Positions 16,106 to 25,139 of a stretch of 34,444 nucleotides of DNA are shown one piece after another (the stretch's first letter is position 1; each line of letters begins with the position of its first letter). The notes under the pieces were generated by a model. That model was not told the origin of the DNA. It did no database searches and was given only the letters and a program-made list of their open reading frames with translations. Location of the stretch: NCBI GenBank assembly GCA_963743595.1, contig CAVURW010000255.1, positions 1 to 34,444 of the forward strand, given 5' to 3'. The DNA comes from CAVURW01 sp963743595 (GTDB lineage Bacteria > Verrucomicrobiota > Verrucomicrobiia > Methylacidiphilales > UBA1321). The position numbers were made by a program, and so were the translations under genes.

Positions 16106-16681
16106 ATGACATGGGCCACACGAATTACACTGCTTCGCTTGATTTTAATCATTCCGTTCTCGATTTGTGTGGTCGGCTATCAATTTCTTGGCTGGGGCCG
16201 GGAGTGGCGGTTTATCGCTTTTTGGATTTTCACGGTGGCGGCCATCTCGGATTACCTGGACGGTTTTCTGGCGCGCCACTGTGGTCAACAGAGTGAGCTG
16301 GGCGCATTGCTCGACCCGATTGCCGATAAGTGCTTGCTCCTAGCCTCGCTGGTGCTGTTCGGCTTATGCCCCGTTTTTTTTCGAACGGGCGAAGTCGGTT
16401 TGCCCACATGGTTTACCCTGGTTATTCTGGGCCGGGATTGTCTCCTGCTCACCGGCTATCTCCTTTTAGTGAAGGCGAAACGTGTGAATGTGCAGATCCA
16501 TCCGCACTGGACGGGTAAGTGCAGCACATTTTTCACCTTTGTCGCACTCGGGGCTGTGTTACTCTCGTGGGGTTGGCTGGTGGGGCCGACGTGCGGAGCC
16601 GGAGGAATTTTGGCAGTCGCTTGCACCGCCGTTTATGTTATGGACGGCTGGAGGCAGATGCGCTTGGCCGCTGCGGAGTGA
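16106..16681 (+). CDS. pgsA: CDP-alcohol phosphatidyltransferase (PgsA-like)
   Basis: A 191-residue integral membrane enzyme of phospholipid synthesis that transfers a phosphatidyl group from CDP-diacylglycerol to an alcohol, probably glycerol-3-phosphate. The family motif D-x2-DG-x2-AR-x8-G-x3-D-x3-D is complete: D49, D52, G53, A56, R57, G66, D70, D74. About six hydrophobic helices follow the usual order. AGAGGTGAT just before the ATG is a plausible ribosome binding site. The stop lies 19 bases before the der start, so the two are probably co-transcribed. The alcohol acceptor is inferred; cardiolipin-type or phosphatidylserine-type relatives cannot be excluded. Confidence 0.88.
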   Translation: MTWATRITLLRLILIIPFSICVVGYQFLGWGREWRFIAFWIFTVAAISDYLDGFLARHCGQQSELGALLDPIADKCLLLASLVLFGLCPVFFRTGEVGLPTWFTLVILGRDCLLLTGYLLLVKAKRVNVQIHPHWTGKCSTFFTFVALGAVLLSWGWLVGPTCGAGGILAVACTAVYVMDGWRQMRLAAAE

Positions 16682-16700
16682 GTGAGAAAGATTGAATTTT

Positions 16701-18203
16701 ATGGAAAGAACTGTGGTCATTGTTGGGCGTCCGAATGTGGGGAAATCGGCTCTGTTTAATGTGTTGGTGGGGCGGGACATCTCGTTGGTGTTTGATCGTC
16801 CCGGCACCACGCGAGATCGGCTCATCTCTTCTGCGAAATGGGGCGAGCATCGGCTCACGGTGGTCGATACCGGAGGCATCGGCGTGGATGATGCGTCCGG
16901 TTTCGGGGACGAGATCGCGCATGAGGTCGATTTAGCCTTAACTGTGGCGACGGAGATCATCTTTGTGGTGGATGGACGCGCCGGCCTCACACCGCTGGAT
17001 CTCTCCGTAACGAAGCTGCTGCGGAAGACGAAACTGCCCGTTTTCGTGGCGGTAAATAAGATGGATGGCGAAAAGCAGGTGAACCTGGACAGCGAGTTCA
17101 CCCGGCTCGGCTTCACCGGCTGTTTTCCTATTTCTGCGGCGCACAAGCGGGGCATCGAAGCGATGCGTGAGGCGATCACCGCCAGCTGGGGCGATGCCAC
17201 GGAGGAGGCGAGTGCCGCCGCTGCGGAGGAGCGGGCCAAGCGGACCCGGCCCACGCGATTGGCCGTGGTAGGGCGACCGAATGTCGGGAAGAGCTCCCTT
17301 ATCAACGCGTTTCTCGCGGAGCCGCGCGCCATCGTGAGCCCCATTGCCGGGACGACGAGGGACGCGGTGGACATTCATTACCGATGGAAGGAGCAAGACT
17401 ATCTCTTCATCGATACAGCGGGGATGCGCCAGGAACGGCGGATTCACGATGAGCTGGAGGCTGCGATGACCGGGCGTACGGCGCACACGATCAATCGCGC
17501 CGATGTGTGCATCCTGGTGATCGATGCCGCGACAGGCGTGAGCATGCAGGACAAGAAGATCGCCGGGCTCATCCAGGAATCGAAGGCACCGTGCATCGTT
17601 GTCGTGAATAAGTGGGACTTGGCGCGAGAGGTGGGCGATGGTGGCCGGTCAAAAGAGCGGGAATATTACGATCAAGTGCAGCAGGATCTGTTTTTCATTG
17701 CGTACGCCCCAGTGGTGTTTGTCAGTGCCAAGACGGGCGAGCGCCTGGATGGGCTGCTTAAAATGGCCACATTAATCGCGCAGAACCGGCATCGTCGCTT
17801 TCCCACAGGCCCGCTCAATCGTGTGTTGATGAAAGCGATGGAGAAATATCCGCCGCCACTGGTACGCGGACGTCGTTTCAAGATTTTATACGCAGCGCAG
17901 CCGAAGCCGGTGGATGACGCGCGAGAAATTCCGACGCTGCATCTTTTTGTAAACCATTCGTCGTTACTGACATCGGCTTATGAGAGGTATTTAGAGCTGC
18001 AACTGCGTGAATCATTTGATTTGCGGGGTTGCCCCTTGAAGTTCATATTCAGGAACCGAAAGCAACAGGCGGTTAATGAGAAGAGAGTTCGAGAGCAGTC
18101 GGGCGAGGTGAGGGAGAAAGCGGTAGGAAAAACAGGGATGAATCGCGGTCGGCCTCATCGACGTTCAGCGGGTTCTCGAGGTAAGCCACTGCAACCGGAT
18201 TGA
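16701..18203 (+). CDS. der: GTPase Der (EngA), ribosome assembly
   Basis: A 500-residue protein with two tandem GTPase domains and a KH-like domain, essential for 50S subunit maturation. The first P-loop is GRPNVGKS at 9-16 with DTGGIG (G3) and NKMD (G4). The second is GRPNVGKSSL at 191-200 with DTAGMR and NKWD. The KH-like part covers about 365-455 (TGPLNRVLMKAMEKYPPP, LHLFVNHSSLL). A basic tail of about 45 residues rich in Arg, Lys and Gly follows. I use the ATG at 16701; the open frame also includes a TTG three codons earlier. It follows pgsA closely. Confidence 0.97.
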   Translation: MERTVVIVGRPNVGKSALFNVLVGRDISLVFDRPGTTRDRLISSAKWGEHRLTVVDTGGIGVDDASGFGDEIAHEVDLALTVATEIIFVVDGRAGLTPLDLSVTKLLRKTKLPVFVAVNKMDGEKQVNLDSEFTRLGFTGCFPISAAHKRGIEAMREAITASWGDATEEASAAAAEERAKRTRPTRLAVVGRPNVGKSSLINAFLAEPRAIVSPIAGTTRDAVDIHYRWKEQDYLFIDTAGMRQERRIHDELEAAMTGRTAHTINRADVCILVIDAATGVSMQDKKIAGLIQESKAPCIVVVNKWDLAREVGDGGRSKEREYYDQVQQDLFFIAYAPVVFVSAKTGERLDGLLKMATLIAQNRHRRFPTGPLNRVLMKAMEKYPPPLVRGRRFKILYAAQPKPVDDAREIPTLHLFVNHSSLLTSAYERYLELQLRESFDLRGCPLKFIFRNRKQQAVNEKRVREQSGEVREKAVGKTGMNRGRPHRRSAGSRGKPLQPD

Positions 18204-18219
18204 AGGCTGAAAGAAAGAA

Positions 18220-18248
18220 TTGACAAACCACCCGGTCCATTACATGCT
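18220..18248 (+). promoter_or_regulatory. Possible promoter of the Gly/Tyr-repeat gene
   Basis: A perfect -35-like TTGACA at 18220-18225 is followed 17 bases later by a weak CATGCT (18243-18248), in the 76-base spacer between der and the repeat gene. The -10 element is poor, so this is tentative, but it would allow the gene to be transcribed apart from der. Confidence 0.3.
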
Positions 18249-18279
18249 GGCAATGTTACGCGATTAATTGGAGATTCCC

Positions 18280-19668
18280 ATGGCCCACACCCCACAAATT
18301 ACCGAAGCCCAGCCCGATGCCGCTCCAGCCCCGGATCTTTCCGTACAAGTTGATCCGTACGCTCAAACTTTTACGCCTGATTACGGCGTCAGCAGCTACC
18401 CGAGTAGCTACCAAACGGCTTCTGGAATGTACTCCGGTGCCCAGCAGGAGGGACAAGCACAACCGACGACGGTGAGCGACTACAGCTCCTATGCGGCGTC
18501 CCAAAGCGGTTATGCCACGGCTAACGGAATGACGGCTAGTGGCTATGGCAAGTCAGCAAGCGGTTATGGAGCCACGCAAAGCGGCTACGGCGCGACGCGA
18601 AGTGGATACGGCGCTACTAAGAGCGGTTACGGTTCTACGAGCGCTTATGGATCTCGCAGTGGTTACGGTGGCCAAACGGCCAGCGCTTACACAGGCCAGA
18701 CGGTCAGCGGCTATGGTGCCAGTACTAGTGGCTACGGACATTCCAATGCCGCCTATGGCAATACAAACGGTGCTTATGGTCGCAGCGCTAACAGTGGTTA
18801 CGGCGGCGCGAACAATGGTTACGGTGGTGCGGCGATTCGCACGAACGGTGCGAACGGCTATGGCGCAAATGGTTACGGCCAACACACGAACGGTGCTAAC
18901 GGCTATGGCGCGAATGGATACGGCCAACATACGAACGGCGCTAACGGTTATGGCGCGAATGGTTACGGCCAGCATACAAGCGCCGCAAACGGCTACGGTG
19001 CGAATGGCGCAAACAGCGGTTACGGCGGTGCGGCGATTCGCACGAACGGTGCTTACGGTCCCCAATCCGCATCCAGTGTTTATCGCTCCAGCGCCGGTGC
19101 TTACGGCGTCTCTGGTAGCGGCTACAATGCCTCAACTTTCCCAGGTGCTTCTGCCAGTGCGTACCGCAGCTCCAGCACCTACCCAGGTCATTCTCAAACG
19201 GCTGGCTTGGGCGGTTATGGTCAGACAGACACGCATACGCTGGGGATCAGCGCAAGCAACTACGGAATCTCGACTTCCACCGCTAGCGGTTACGGCCAAA
19301 CGACGGGCGTAACCGGTTACACTCCAGGCTTAACGGCGAGCGGATATACCGGGCACACCACGCCAAGTGAGAGCCAGACCGCCAGCAACTATGGGGTGAC
19401 AACGGCGTCTCCCTCCACGACAAGCGGTTACGCCGCTCCAGGCCACACCGCCAGCGCGTACAACGGCCAAGTCTCGGCTGAAACCGGAGTTGCGGCCACC
19501 CACGATACACCTACGCCCGATTCAATCTTGGCAGCGGCTCACGACACGACTGGTCACGAAGAGACGACCACGGCGGCAATCACGCCGGAATCGCATCCTC
19601 ACCTGTTCGTCGATACCACACAGACCGCGACAGCCGCTCAGTCCCAGAGCTCCGGCATGCGGATGTAA
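18280..19668 (+). CDS. Gly/Tyr/Ser/Ala-rich low-complexity repeat protein
   Basis: A 462-residue protein starting at ATG 18280 (MAHTPQITEAQ); the open frame includes a TTG four codons before. No signal peptide, membrane helix or known domain is visible. After an acidic/Pro lead of about 25 residues, the body is [S/N/A]-G-Y-G repeats: a run of 7-residue units SGYGAT(Q/R/K) at about 88-120, then three near-identical 15-residue units NGANGYGANGYGQHT at about 189-233, and two copies of YGGAAIRTNGA flanking them. The end is Thr/Ala/His-rich. It has no Cys and no Trp, two Lys and about eight Arg. This is the composition of phase-separating or fibrous low-complexity proteins. It follows der by 76 bases and is followed by a hairpin. 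Codons vary among repeats, so selection on the protein is likely. Function unknown. Confidence 0.85.
   Translation: MAHTPQITEAQPDAAPAPDLSVQVDPYAQTFTPDYGVSSYPSSYQTASGMYSGAQQEGQAQPTTVSDYSSYAASQSGYATANGMTASGYGKSASGYGATQSGYGATRSGYGATKSGYGSTSAYGSRSGYGGQTASAYTGQTVSGYGASTSGYGHSNAAYGNTNGAYGRSANSGYGGANNGYGGAAIRTNGANGYGANGYGQHTNGANGYGANGYGQHTNGANGYGANGYGQHTSAANGYGANGANSGYGGAAIRTNGAYGPQSASSVYRSSAGAYGVSGSGYNASTFPGASASAYRSSSTYPGHSQTAGLGGYGQTDTHTLGISASNYGISTSTASGYGQTTGVTGYTPGLTASGYTGHTTPSESQTASNYGVTTASPSTTSGYAAPGHTASAYNGQVSAETGVAATHDTPTPDSILAAAHDTTGHEETTTAAITPESHPHLFVDTTQTATAAQSQSSGMRM
18844..18978 (+). repeat. Three 45-bp tandem repeats within the Gly/Tyr gene
   Basis: Three successive units code NGANGYGANGYGQHT/(T). 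Units at 18844, 18889 and 18934 differ mainly at third codon positions (for example GGTTAC versus GGATAC, CAACAC versus CAGCAT). A fourth, diverged copy follows and lacks the second YGQHT. The two copies of a GGTGCGGCGATTCGC-type segment at 18829 and 19030 frame the block. Confidence 0.85.
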
Positions 19669-19670
19669 GG

Positions 19671-19699
19671 GACAACCTCTCCTGAAAGGGGAGGTCGTT
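19671..19699 (+). terminator. Hairpin after the Gly/Tyr-repeat gene
   Basis: ACCTCTCC (19675-19682) pairs with GGGGAGGT (19688-19695) around the loop TGAAA, giving an eight-pair stem with one G-U. It begins a few bases after the stop codon. The following TCGTTT is only a short U-tract, so an intrinsic terminator is likely but not ideal. Confidence 0.55.
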
Positions 19700-19844
19700 T
19701 GGCAGGACATTAAACATATCCAAGGGCTGGGGGCTTTTGCGTTCCGACAGGCATGCTCTCGATGGACCTATCCAATCGCGCTTTTTAAGATGATTTCGAG
19801 AGGAACTCGACGGCTTTCCTGAAAAAAGTCATTCTCGTTCAACT

Positions 19845-21782
19845 ATGTCGGAACTTTTTTCCCCGTTATCGAGACGTGGCTTCATTTGCAAATGCTGTGC
19901 AGGACTTGCTTTCACGTCACTCTACGTTTCGGCTGCAGAGACACCGACCTCTGTTCTACCTGCCATCGCTCCGAACCTGCGTTTGCTGCCCCCGAATTCT
20001 GTACGGTTGTCTGGGAGTATCGATGACAAAATTCGACAAGAGATCTTGTATGCCTTCGATGAAAAGACTCTTGCAACAATGGTAGACGTATTTCGAAAAC
20101 GGGCCAACGGTTTTGCGGATGGAGAGTTCTGGGGAAAAACAGTCCGAGCTCTTTGTCATTACTATGAATACAACGGTGATCCTAGTTTAAAAGCCAAGCT
20201 GGAAAGAACAGTGGCAGATCTCATAAGCACACAGACAGCGGACGGGTGTATTTCTGGTCAAAGCTATCAGCATCAGCCGAAGGGCAGTGATCTTTGGGAA
20301 CGGAAGTACGCCATGCTGGGCTTGTTAAGTTATTACAAAATCAGTCAGGATTCCAATGTTCTAGAGGCTCTCATTCGGATGGCCGATTATACCCTCTCAC
20401 AAGTGGGGCCACCTCCAAAAACCAGAATTGTGGATACGGGTTGGGCATTTAACGGAATCGAGTCCAGTTCGATTCTCGAGCCGATGGTATGGCTGTATCG
20501 TATAACGGGGTATGTGAGGTACCTGGATTTCGCTAAATATATCGTTGAAATAGAGGGTGGCTGTAAGCGGGGAAGCATTTTTGAGGCGATCCTTCAAGGC
20601 CAAGACCTGAAGGATATTGGTAGTAACGGCCATGCAAATCAGAGCAATGCTAAAGCCTATGAGTCCACCTCGTGTTTCGAAGGATTACTTGAGTATTTTG
20701 AGACCACTGGGAACGAGCATTGGGAGGAGGCACTCCAACGTTTTTATAAAAACGCCCAGGCTAAGGAAATCACCATTGTGGGATCGGGCTCAGGTTTGGG
20801 TAACCTAAATAAAGGACCCGCTCCGACTGAGCAATGGAACTATTCGGCTTTGTATCAAACCAACCCAGTAATCGATGGGATGGAGGGTTGTGAATCAGCT
20901 CGATGGATGGGTTATTGTCGGCGACTTCTTTGCCTAACTGGAGATTCCACGATTGCGGATAGTATTGAACTGACCATGTACAACGCACTCCTTGCTTCGA
21001 TCCGCCCTGATGGGCGTGCAGTCGACTACCATATTCGTCTCAAAGGATCAAAGCCCACGCCGATAAACTATGCGAAATTGTTTAACGGTCAAAAAATCAC
21101 TTGTTGCTTTTATAATGTGATTGACGCGTTGGCAGTGTTTCCACAGAGCGCCATTATGGTGAATAATCGAGGGCCTGTAGTTAACTTCTACATGCCGTGC
21201 AAAGCCACTCTGAAACTGCCTTCTGGTGGAGCCACTATAGCCCTTGAGATGGCAACAGATTATCCAAGATCCGACGAGGTAACATTAGTGGTTCGTACTG
21301 GGTCTTCTGTTGTGTTCGATCTGCAACTCCGAATTCCTCTATGGAGCGTGAATACTGAAGTAATTGTCAACGGAGAGGCGATTGCGGCAACACCAGGAAG
21401 CTATTTGCACATCGAGCGAACATGGATATCTGGCGATGAAGTCCGCTTGAAACTGGACTTGAGATGCAAATTAGAAGTGCCCCCGACAGGCTGCCCAAAA
21501 TCCGGTGAAGATTTCCGGGCTCTTAAGCGCGGACCGATCGTTTTAGCACAAGATGCTCGCCTGGGGCATGATCTCGATGGGAGTTTGGACCTCAAAGCAG
21601 ATAAAGACGGCTATGTTGAGTTGGATACCGAGGAAGTGACGATCCCAGCACGAATGCAATTTAGTGTTCCTTTACTCGGTGGAGGTAGATTTTCTGTTAT
21701 CGATTTTGCATCCGCAGGCAATACTTGGGATGAGACGTCGAGATATCGTACTTGGTTTCCTGTAACACCACCTTCTGCATGA
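19845..21782 (+). CDS. GH127-type (DUF1680) beta-L-arabinofuranosidase-like secreted enzyme
   Basis: A 645-residue (alpha/alpha)6-barrel protein. The N-terminus LSRRGFICKCCAGLAFTSL has a Tat-like twin Arg before a hydrophobic stretch, so export is likely. The GH127 zinc site can be matched: E347 and C349 (MEGCES) and the Cys pair C420-C421 (TCCFYNV), where the first Cys of the pair region supplies the nucleophile in the studied HypBA1 (E338, C340, C417, C418). E329 is a candidate acid/base. CCFYN replaces the commoner CCPPN. A C-terminal beta-sandwich follows (VVFDLQLRIPLW, VNGEAI). The gene is monocistronic and looks AT-richer than its neighbours. The exact sugar is not certain. Confidence 0.85.
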   Translation: MSELFSPLSRRGFICKCCAGLAFTSLYVSAAETPTSVLPAIAPNLRLLPPNSVRLSGSIDDKIRQEILYAFDEKTLATMVDVFRKRANGFADGEFWGKTVRALCHYYEYNGDPSLKAKLERTVADLISTQTADGCISGQSYQHQPKGSDLWERKYAMLGLLSYYKISQDSNVLEALIRMADYTLSQVGPPPKTRIVDTGWAFNGIESSSILEPMVWLYRITGYVRYLDFAKYIVEIEGGCKRGSIFEAILQGQDLKDIGSNGHANQSNAKAYESTSCFEGLLEYFETTGNEHWEEALQRFYKNAQAKEITIVGSGSGLGNLNKGPAPTEQWNYSALYQTNPVIDGMEGCESARWMGYCRRLLCLTGDSTIADSIELTMYNALLASIRPDGRAVDYHIRLKGSKPTPINYAKLFNGQKITCCFYNVIDALAVFPQSAIMVNNRGPVVNFYMPCKATLKLPSGGATIALEMATDYPRSDEVTLVVRTGSSVVFDLQLRIPLWSVNTEVIVNGEAIAATPGSYLHIERTWISGDEVRLKLDLRCKLEVPPTGCPKSGEDFRALKRGPIVLAQDARLGHDLDGSLDLKADKDGYVELDTEEVTIPARMQFSVPLLGGGRFSVIDFASAGNTWDETSRYRTWFPVTPPSA

Positions 21783-21814
21783 TATATAAAGTTCCTATTG
21801 GACTCCTACGTAGG

Positions 21815-23296
21815 CTAAATTCGTGGTCGTGACGAACCGTTTTCGCTCTCATTTCGACAAAGAGGCTCCGCAGCGGTCCAGAGCGCGCGGATATGAGCGC
21901 AGGAATTCCCGCCGAGCATCTCCTTCTTCCAATCTTCACAGGTGCACGTGCCAAAGCGCAGAGCCGTGCGGTGGCTTAAGTTCGCGATGACTTCCACGGT
22001 GTGCCCGGCGACCTGCCCTTCCACCCGCCAATTCCGAAAAATACGGTAACGGGACTCGCCCTTCGCCCGATAACGCTTCAGCCGCTCGATAGGCGTGCGC
22101 TGGGATATTTTCACCGTCGCGGGATCGAGCACCGGCAAGGGCGGCTGCCCCGGCAGCTCCTGAAAGTTCGAGTTGAAGCGCAGAAGGGGGCGGTCGGCAA
22201 AAGGTCGCTCACCGGCCCCGAGATTGGCAATCGCGGCACCATGTTTCATCGCTTCGAGGGCGAGCCGTTCGCAATCGGCCAGGGGAAGTTCCAGCACTTT
22301 CGTAAGCTCGTGAGCGGAGAGCGTGCTGCTGGTCTTGAGTTTCGCGTGAAGTGTACGCAGCTTGCTGAGCTCCGGCTTTGTAATCGATTGTGGGCAGAAC
22401 CGGGTCTGCGCTTCGGAGGGCGCTTGATCGCTCCAACCGGGAAGGCAAACGACGAATGAGAGCCCCGGCATTCGCGCGAGGTACGTCACCGGCAACCGAT
22501 CTCCCGCGAGCAATATTTCCACCGACGTGGCGTGAGGAAGAACCGTTTCGATCACCGCGAGCAACTGGTGATCAAAGAGCCGATAGACTTCCCGGTGTCC
22601 CAGCGTGTGACGAGTCTCGGGAAGACTCAGAACCACTTCAGCCGGCTCCAGAACCACCTGGCACGTCCCATCGGCTTCCAGCTCAAAACGAACGCTTTTC
22701 CCCGTTCGACGGCGGCTGGCCATTTGTTCCAGTTTTCGTATGAGATTGATCAGGTCTACCGGCGCAATGTGGAGCGTTACGGTCGGCTGCGCGATTGCGC
22801 TTTGGAGCAACTGAAAATGGGCGGTCCACTCAGGAGTGATCGGGCGCTCTTCGAGAAATGGACTTCCGCCCTGCACAAGGCGGGGGCTGGAATCGAAAGA
22901 AAAGTGGATCGGCTGATAGAGCGGCAATGCTTGCGATCGGATATCCCAGGGCACATAGACCTGTGCAGCGCCATCAACCGGCTCGCCCCGTTCTTCGAAT
23001 TGTGCACGCTCAATCCACAGTGCAACGTAGCGCGATTGGTTCGGCAAAAACGATTGCAACAGAATCGAATCGGAAAATAGATCGAGTGTGGACAAAGACG
23101 GTCGGTACGCGTCTTCATACCAGGGCACCCGGTCCACCTGTGACTGTGAAAATGCATGGATTGCGGCCAAAAATGCGGGCGCGCCCCGGAGAAGTTGGCC
23201 GTGAAATCGGACGCGCTCATTTACTGGCAGATGAATCAGCCCTTTGTTGAGGGCCTGCTCCACAAAGCCGTTACTGGGAAAAGAGATGAGGCTCAT
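21815..23296 (-). CDS. SWIM zinc-finger domain protein
   Basis: A 493-residue protein whose C-terminus has the SWIM motif CxC-x12-CxH: C451, C453, C466 and H468 (GTCTCEDWKK to NSCAHIRALW). The rest is mixed alpha/beta with no known domain; about residues 100-330 include LPLYQPIHFSFDS and SVRFELEADGTCQVVLEPAEVVL. SWIM fingers bind DNA or protein in SWI2/SNF2 ATPases, transposases and MoxR-linked systems, but here no ATPase domain is attached. Its ATG overlaps the stop of the upstream 571-residue gene as ATGA, so translation of the two is coupled. Converges with GH127. Function unknown. Confidence 0.82.
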   Translation of the reverse strand: MSLISFPSNGFVEQALNKGLIHLPVNERVRFHGQLLRGAPAFLAAIHAFSQSQVDRVPWYEDAYRPSLSTLDLFSDSILLQSFLPNQSRYVALWIERAQFEERGEPVDGAAQVYVPWDIRSQALPLYQPIHFSFDSSPRLVQGGSPFLEERPITPEWTAHFQLLQSAIAQPTVTLHIAPVDLINLIRKLEQMASRRRTGKSVRFELEADGTCQVVLEPAEVVLSLPETRHTLGHREVYRLFDHQLLAVIETVLPHATSVEILLAGDRLPVTYLARMPGLSFVVCLPGWSDQAPSEAQTRFCPQSITKPELSKLRTLHAKLKTSSTLSAHELTKVLELPLADCERLALEAMKHGAAIANLGAGERPFADRPLLRFNSNFQELPGQPPLPVLDPATVKISQRTPIERLKRYRAKGESRYRIFRNWRVEGQVAGHTVEVIANLSHRTALRFGTCTCEDWKKEMLGGNSCAHIRALWTAAEPLCRNESENGSSRPRI

Positions 23297-25008
23297 GACT
23301 CGTAAATGATCTTGCGCTCCCGGCTCGATTGCAGATTCGGCCAGCGTTTTAAAAGCGTGGCCACCAGAAGAATGAGCTCGTTTTTCGGGTAACCGGGCGC
23401 ATCCAACCGAAGTGCCTGGCGGGCCACCTCCAGAATCGCGTGGGCAGACGAATCGTCATCCGGGATTTTTGCCAGAATTTGAAAGGTGAACTTGCGCTCG
23501 ATGTTTCCCCGACTATTCCCCAGAAGATCACCGATCAACCATTCCCGGTGAGTGGCGTTCAGCCGAAACTGGCTGTTTTCCTGCACGAGAAGCTCGATCG
23601 CGGCGCGACGGATCTGTGGAACCTGAGAACCGACCGATTGATCCGGCGGCATGGCGGTGAGATTCCATTTGACCATGAAATCGGCCAGCGGATTTTTAAA
23701 GCGGTGATCCCTGCCATGTGCCAGAGCCGTAGCGGTATGGAGAATGAAGTGAAGCCGGGCGATGGAAGCGGGCGCACGTGGGTCCAGTTTCTCGTAGTGA
23801 TTCAGAAGCAGTTGAATCGCCTCAGCGACATGAGAACGCGCCGCTACCTCAACCAAATGGCTCGCTAGAGTATCAATCAACTGCGGGTCGTTCTGCGCCA
23901 AAGCCGCTTTGACGAGCCGATCGAAACGAGTGTTATAACCGTACTGCAATCGGCGGCGCTTAAAAAATTGTGGAAATCGCTCCAGAAACATGAGCGACTC
24001 AGAATCACTTACCCGCAATCCAAATTGGATGCCTGGATAGGTCTTGTGATTCGAGTTGACATAGGCATTGAGAAATTTATCGATCGTTTCACTATCCAGG
24101 CGACTGTTCAGGAGATTTCCGATCTCGGACACAGCTCCGCGATGAGACGCCACCAGCTCGCCCCAGAGCGGGTAGCACTTCACATTTCGCGCGTGATCCA
24201 AAACGGCGTGATTCATCTGCTGCCGCTTCTCTCGGAAATGCGGAAGCTTCACCAGGGCAAAGGGCAATGTGGCGGGCGTTTGTGCCAGCCGAAGCAGCGT
24301 GGCTTGCAGATCTTTTGACGGCGCATTGTCCGGGAATATCGCCTCCAGCTCAGCGAGCGTGGGCGGGTAGGTGCGCGCCAGTAGACTGTTCACTTCCCGG
24401 GTCCATTCTGTCGCAGATGCCATGTGTCGAAAGAACGGAGCCGCATCGTGTGAATCACCCAGCAGGTTGTGGAAATCGCGATAGAGCCCCGCATTTTGCG
24501 GCAAATGCTTCAGTAAAAACGCGCGGCTGGCCGTGGGCTCCACGGAGTAGATCATCATTGCCTGGTCTTCCGTAAAATGAAACGGGACCGGCGTGAACAA
24601 ACGCATCAAAGCGATACGCCGCGTCTGCGTTGGGGACGACTGAAAGAGCGATATAAATTTCTCGGAGAAAAATCGGTGTGACCGCTCCGACCTCCGCTTC
24701 CACATCAGCAGCCGTACCAACAATTCCCAGTCCTCAGCAGCTTCCACCTCTGCCAGCCACTTTTCCAGTCGAGTCGCCCACGTTCCGCTCGCCTTCCAAA
24801 AACAGAGCAGCGTGCACCGGAAATAGGCGGGATTTCGCGCATAAAGGTTGGGCGCCCAAAGCATCAAGGCAGAGCGAAAGTTCACAAAATCGTCAGGACT
24901 TGCCGCGAGCTTATCGATTTCCGCACGCACGTAGGCATCGGAATTTCCCGTCTTCAGAATCGACTCAATTTTCAGGCTAGTGCTGATGAGTGCCTTGGGA
25001 GTCGACAT
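23293..25008 (-). CDS. Large helical protein coupled to the SWIM gene, function unknown
   Basis: I start at the ATG of MSTPKALIST (25006-25008), giving 571 residues; a GTG two codons earlier is possible. No signal peptide or membrane helix is evident. The text is largely alpha-helical with repeated bi-helical units such as SHVAEAIQLLLNHYEKL, QLIDTLASHLVEVAARS and AIELLVQENSQF, which suggests an alpha-solenoid of HEAT type. There is no nucleotide-binding motif. It shares ATGA with the SWIM gene and is almost certainly the other half of a two-component unit. The family is not recognised. Confidence 0.75.
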   Translation of the reverse strand: MSTPKALISTSLKIESILKTGNSDAYVRAEIDKLAASPDDFVNFRSALMLWAPNLYARNPAYFRCTLLCFWKASGTWATRLEKWLAEVEAAEDWELLVRLLMWKRRSERSHRFFSEKFISLFQSSPTQTRRIALMRLFTPVPFHFTEDQAMMIYSVEPTASRAFLLKHLPQNAGLYRDFHNLLGDSHDAAPFFRHMASATEWTREVNSLLARTYPPTLAELEAIFPDNAPSKDLQATLLRLAQTPATLPFALVKLPHFREKRQQMNHAVLDHARNVKCYPLWGELVASHRGAVSEIGNLLNSRLDSETIDKFLNAYVNSNHKTYPGIQFGLRVSDSESLMFLERFPQFFKRRRLQYGYNTRFDRLVKAALAQNDPQLIDTLASHLVEVAARSHVAEAIQLLLNHYEKLDPRAPASIARLHFILHTATALAHGRDHRFKNPLADFMVKWNLTAMPPDQSVGSQVPQIRRAAIELLVQENSQFRLNATHREWLIGDLLGNSRGNIERKFTFQILAKIPDDDSSAHAILEVARQALRLDAPGYPKNELILLVATLLKRWPNLQSSRERKIIYES

Positions 25009-25139
25009 GCTCACGTCATACCATTTTTTTCGCTAACGACGTGAGCAACTTCTGTAGGTGCGTCCGAGCATTTCCCTTGTTTTCGTTTTAGTGACTTGAA
25101 GCGGAGATCGGATCGTGCAGACCGCTGGCGGCATATGTC

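Noticed and set aside
18539..19312. A 257-residue plus-strand frame and several minus-strand frames inside the Gly/Tyr gene.
   Set aside because: They follow from the repetitive codons of the Gly/Tyr gene in other phases and have Ala/Thr/Arg-rich, domain-free text.
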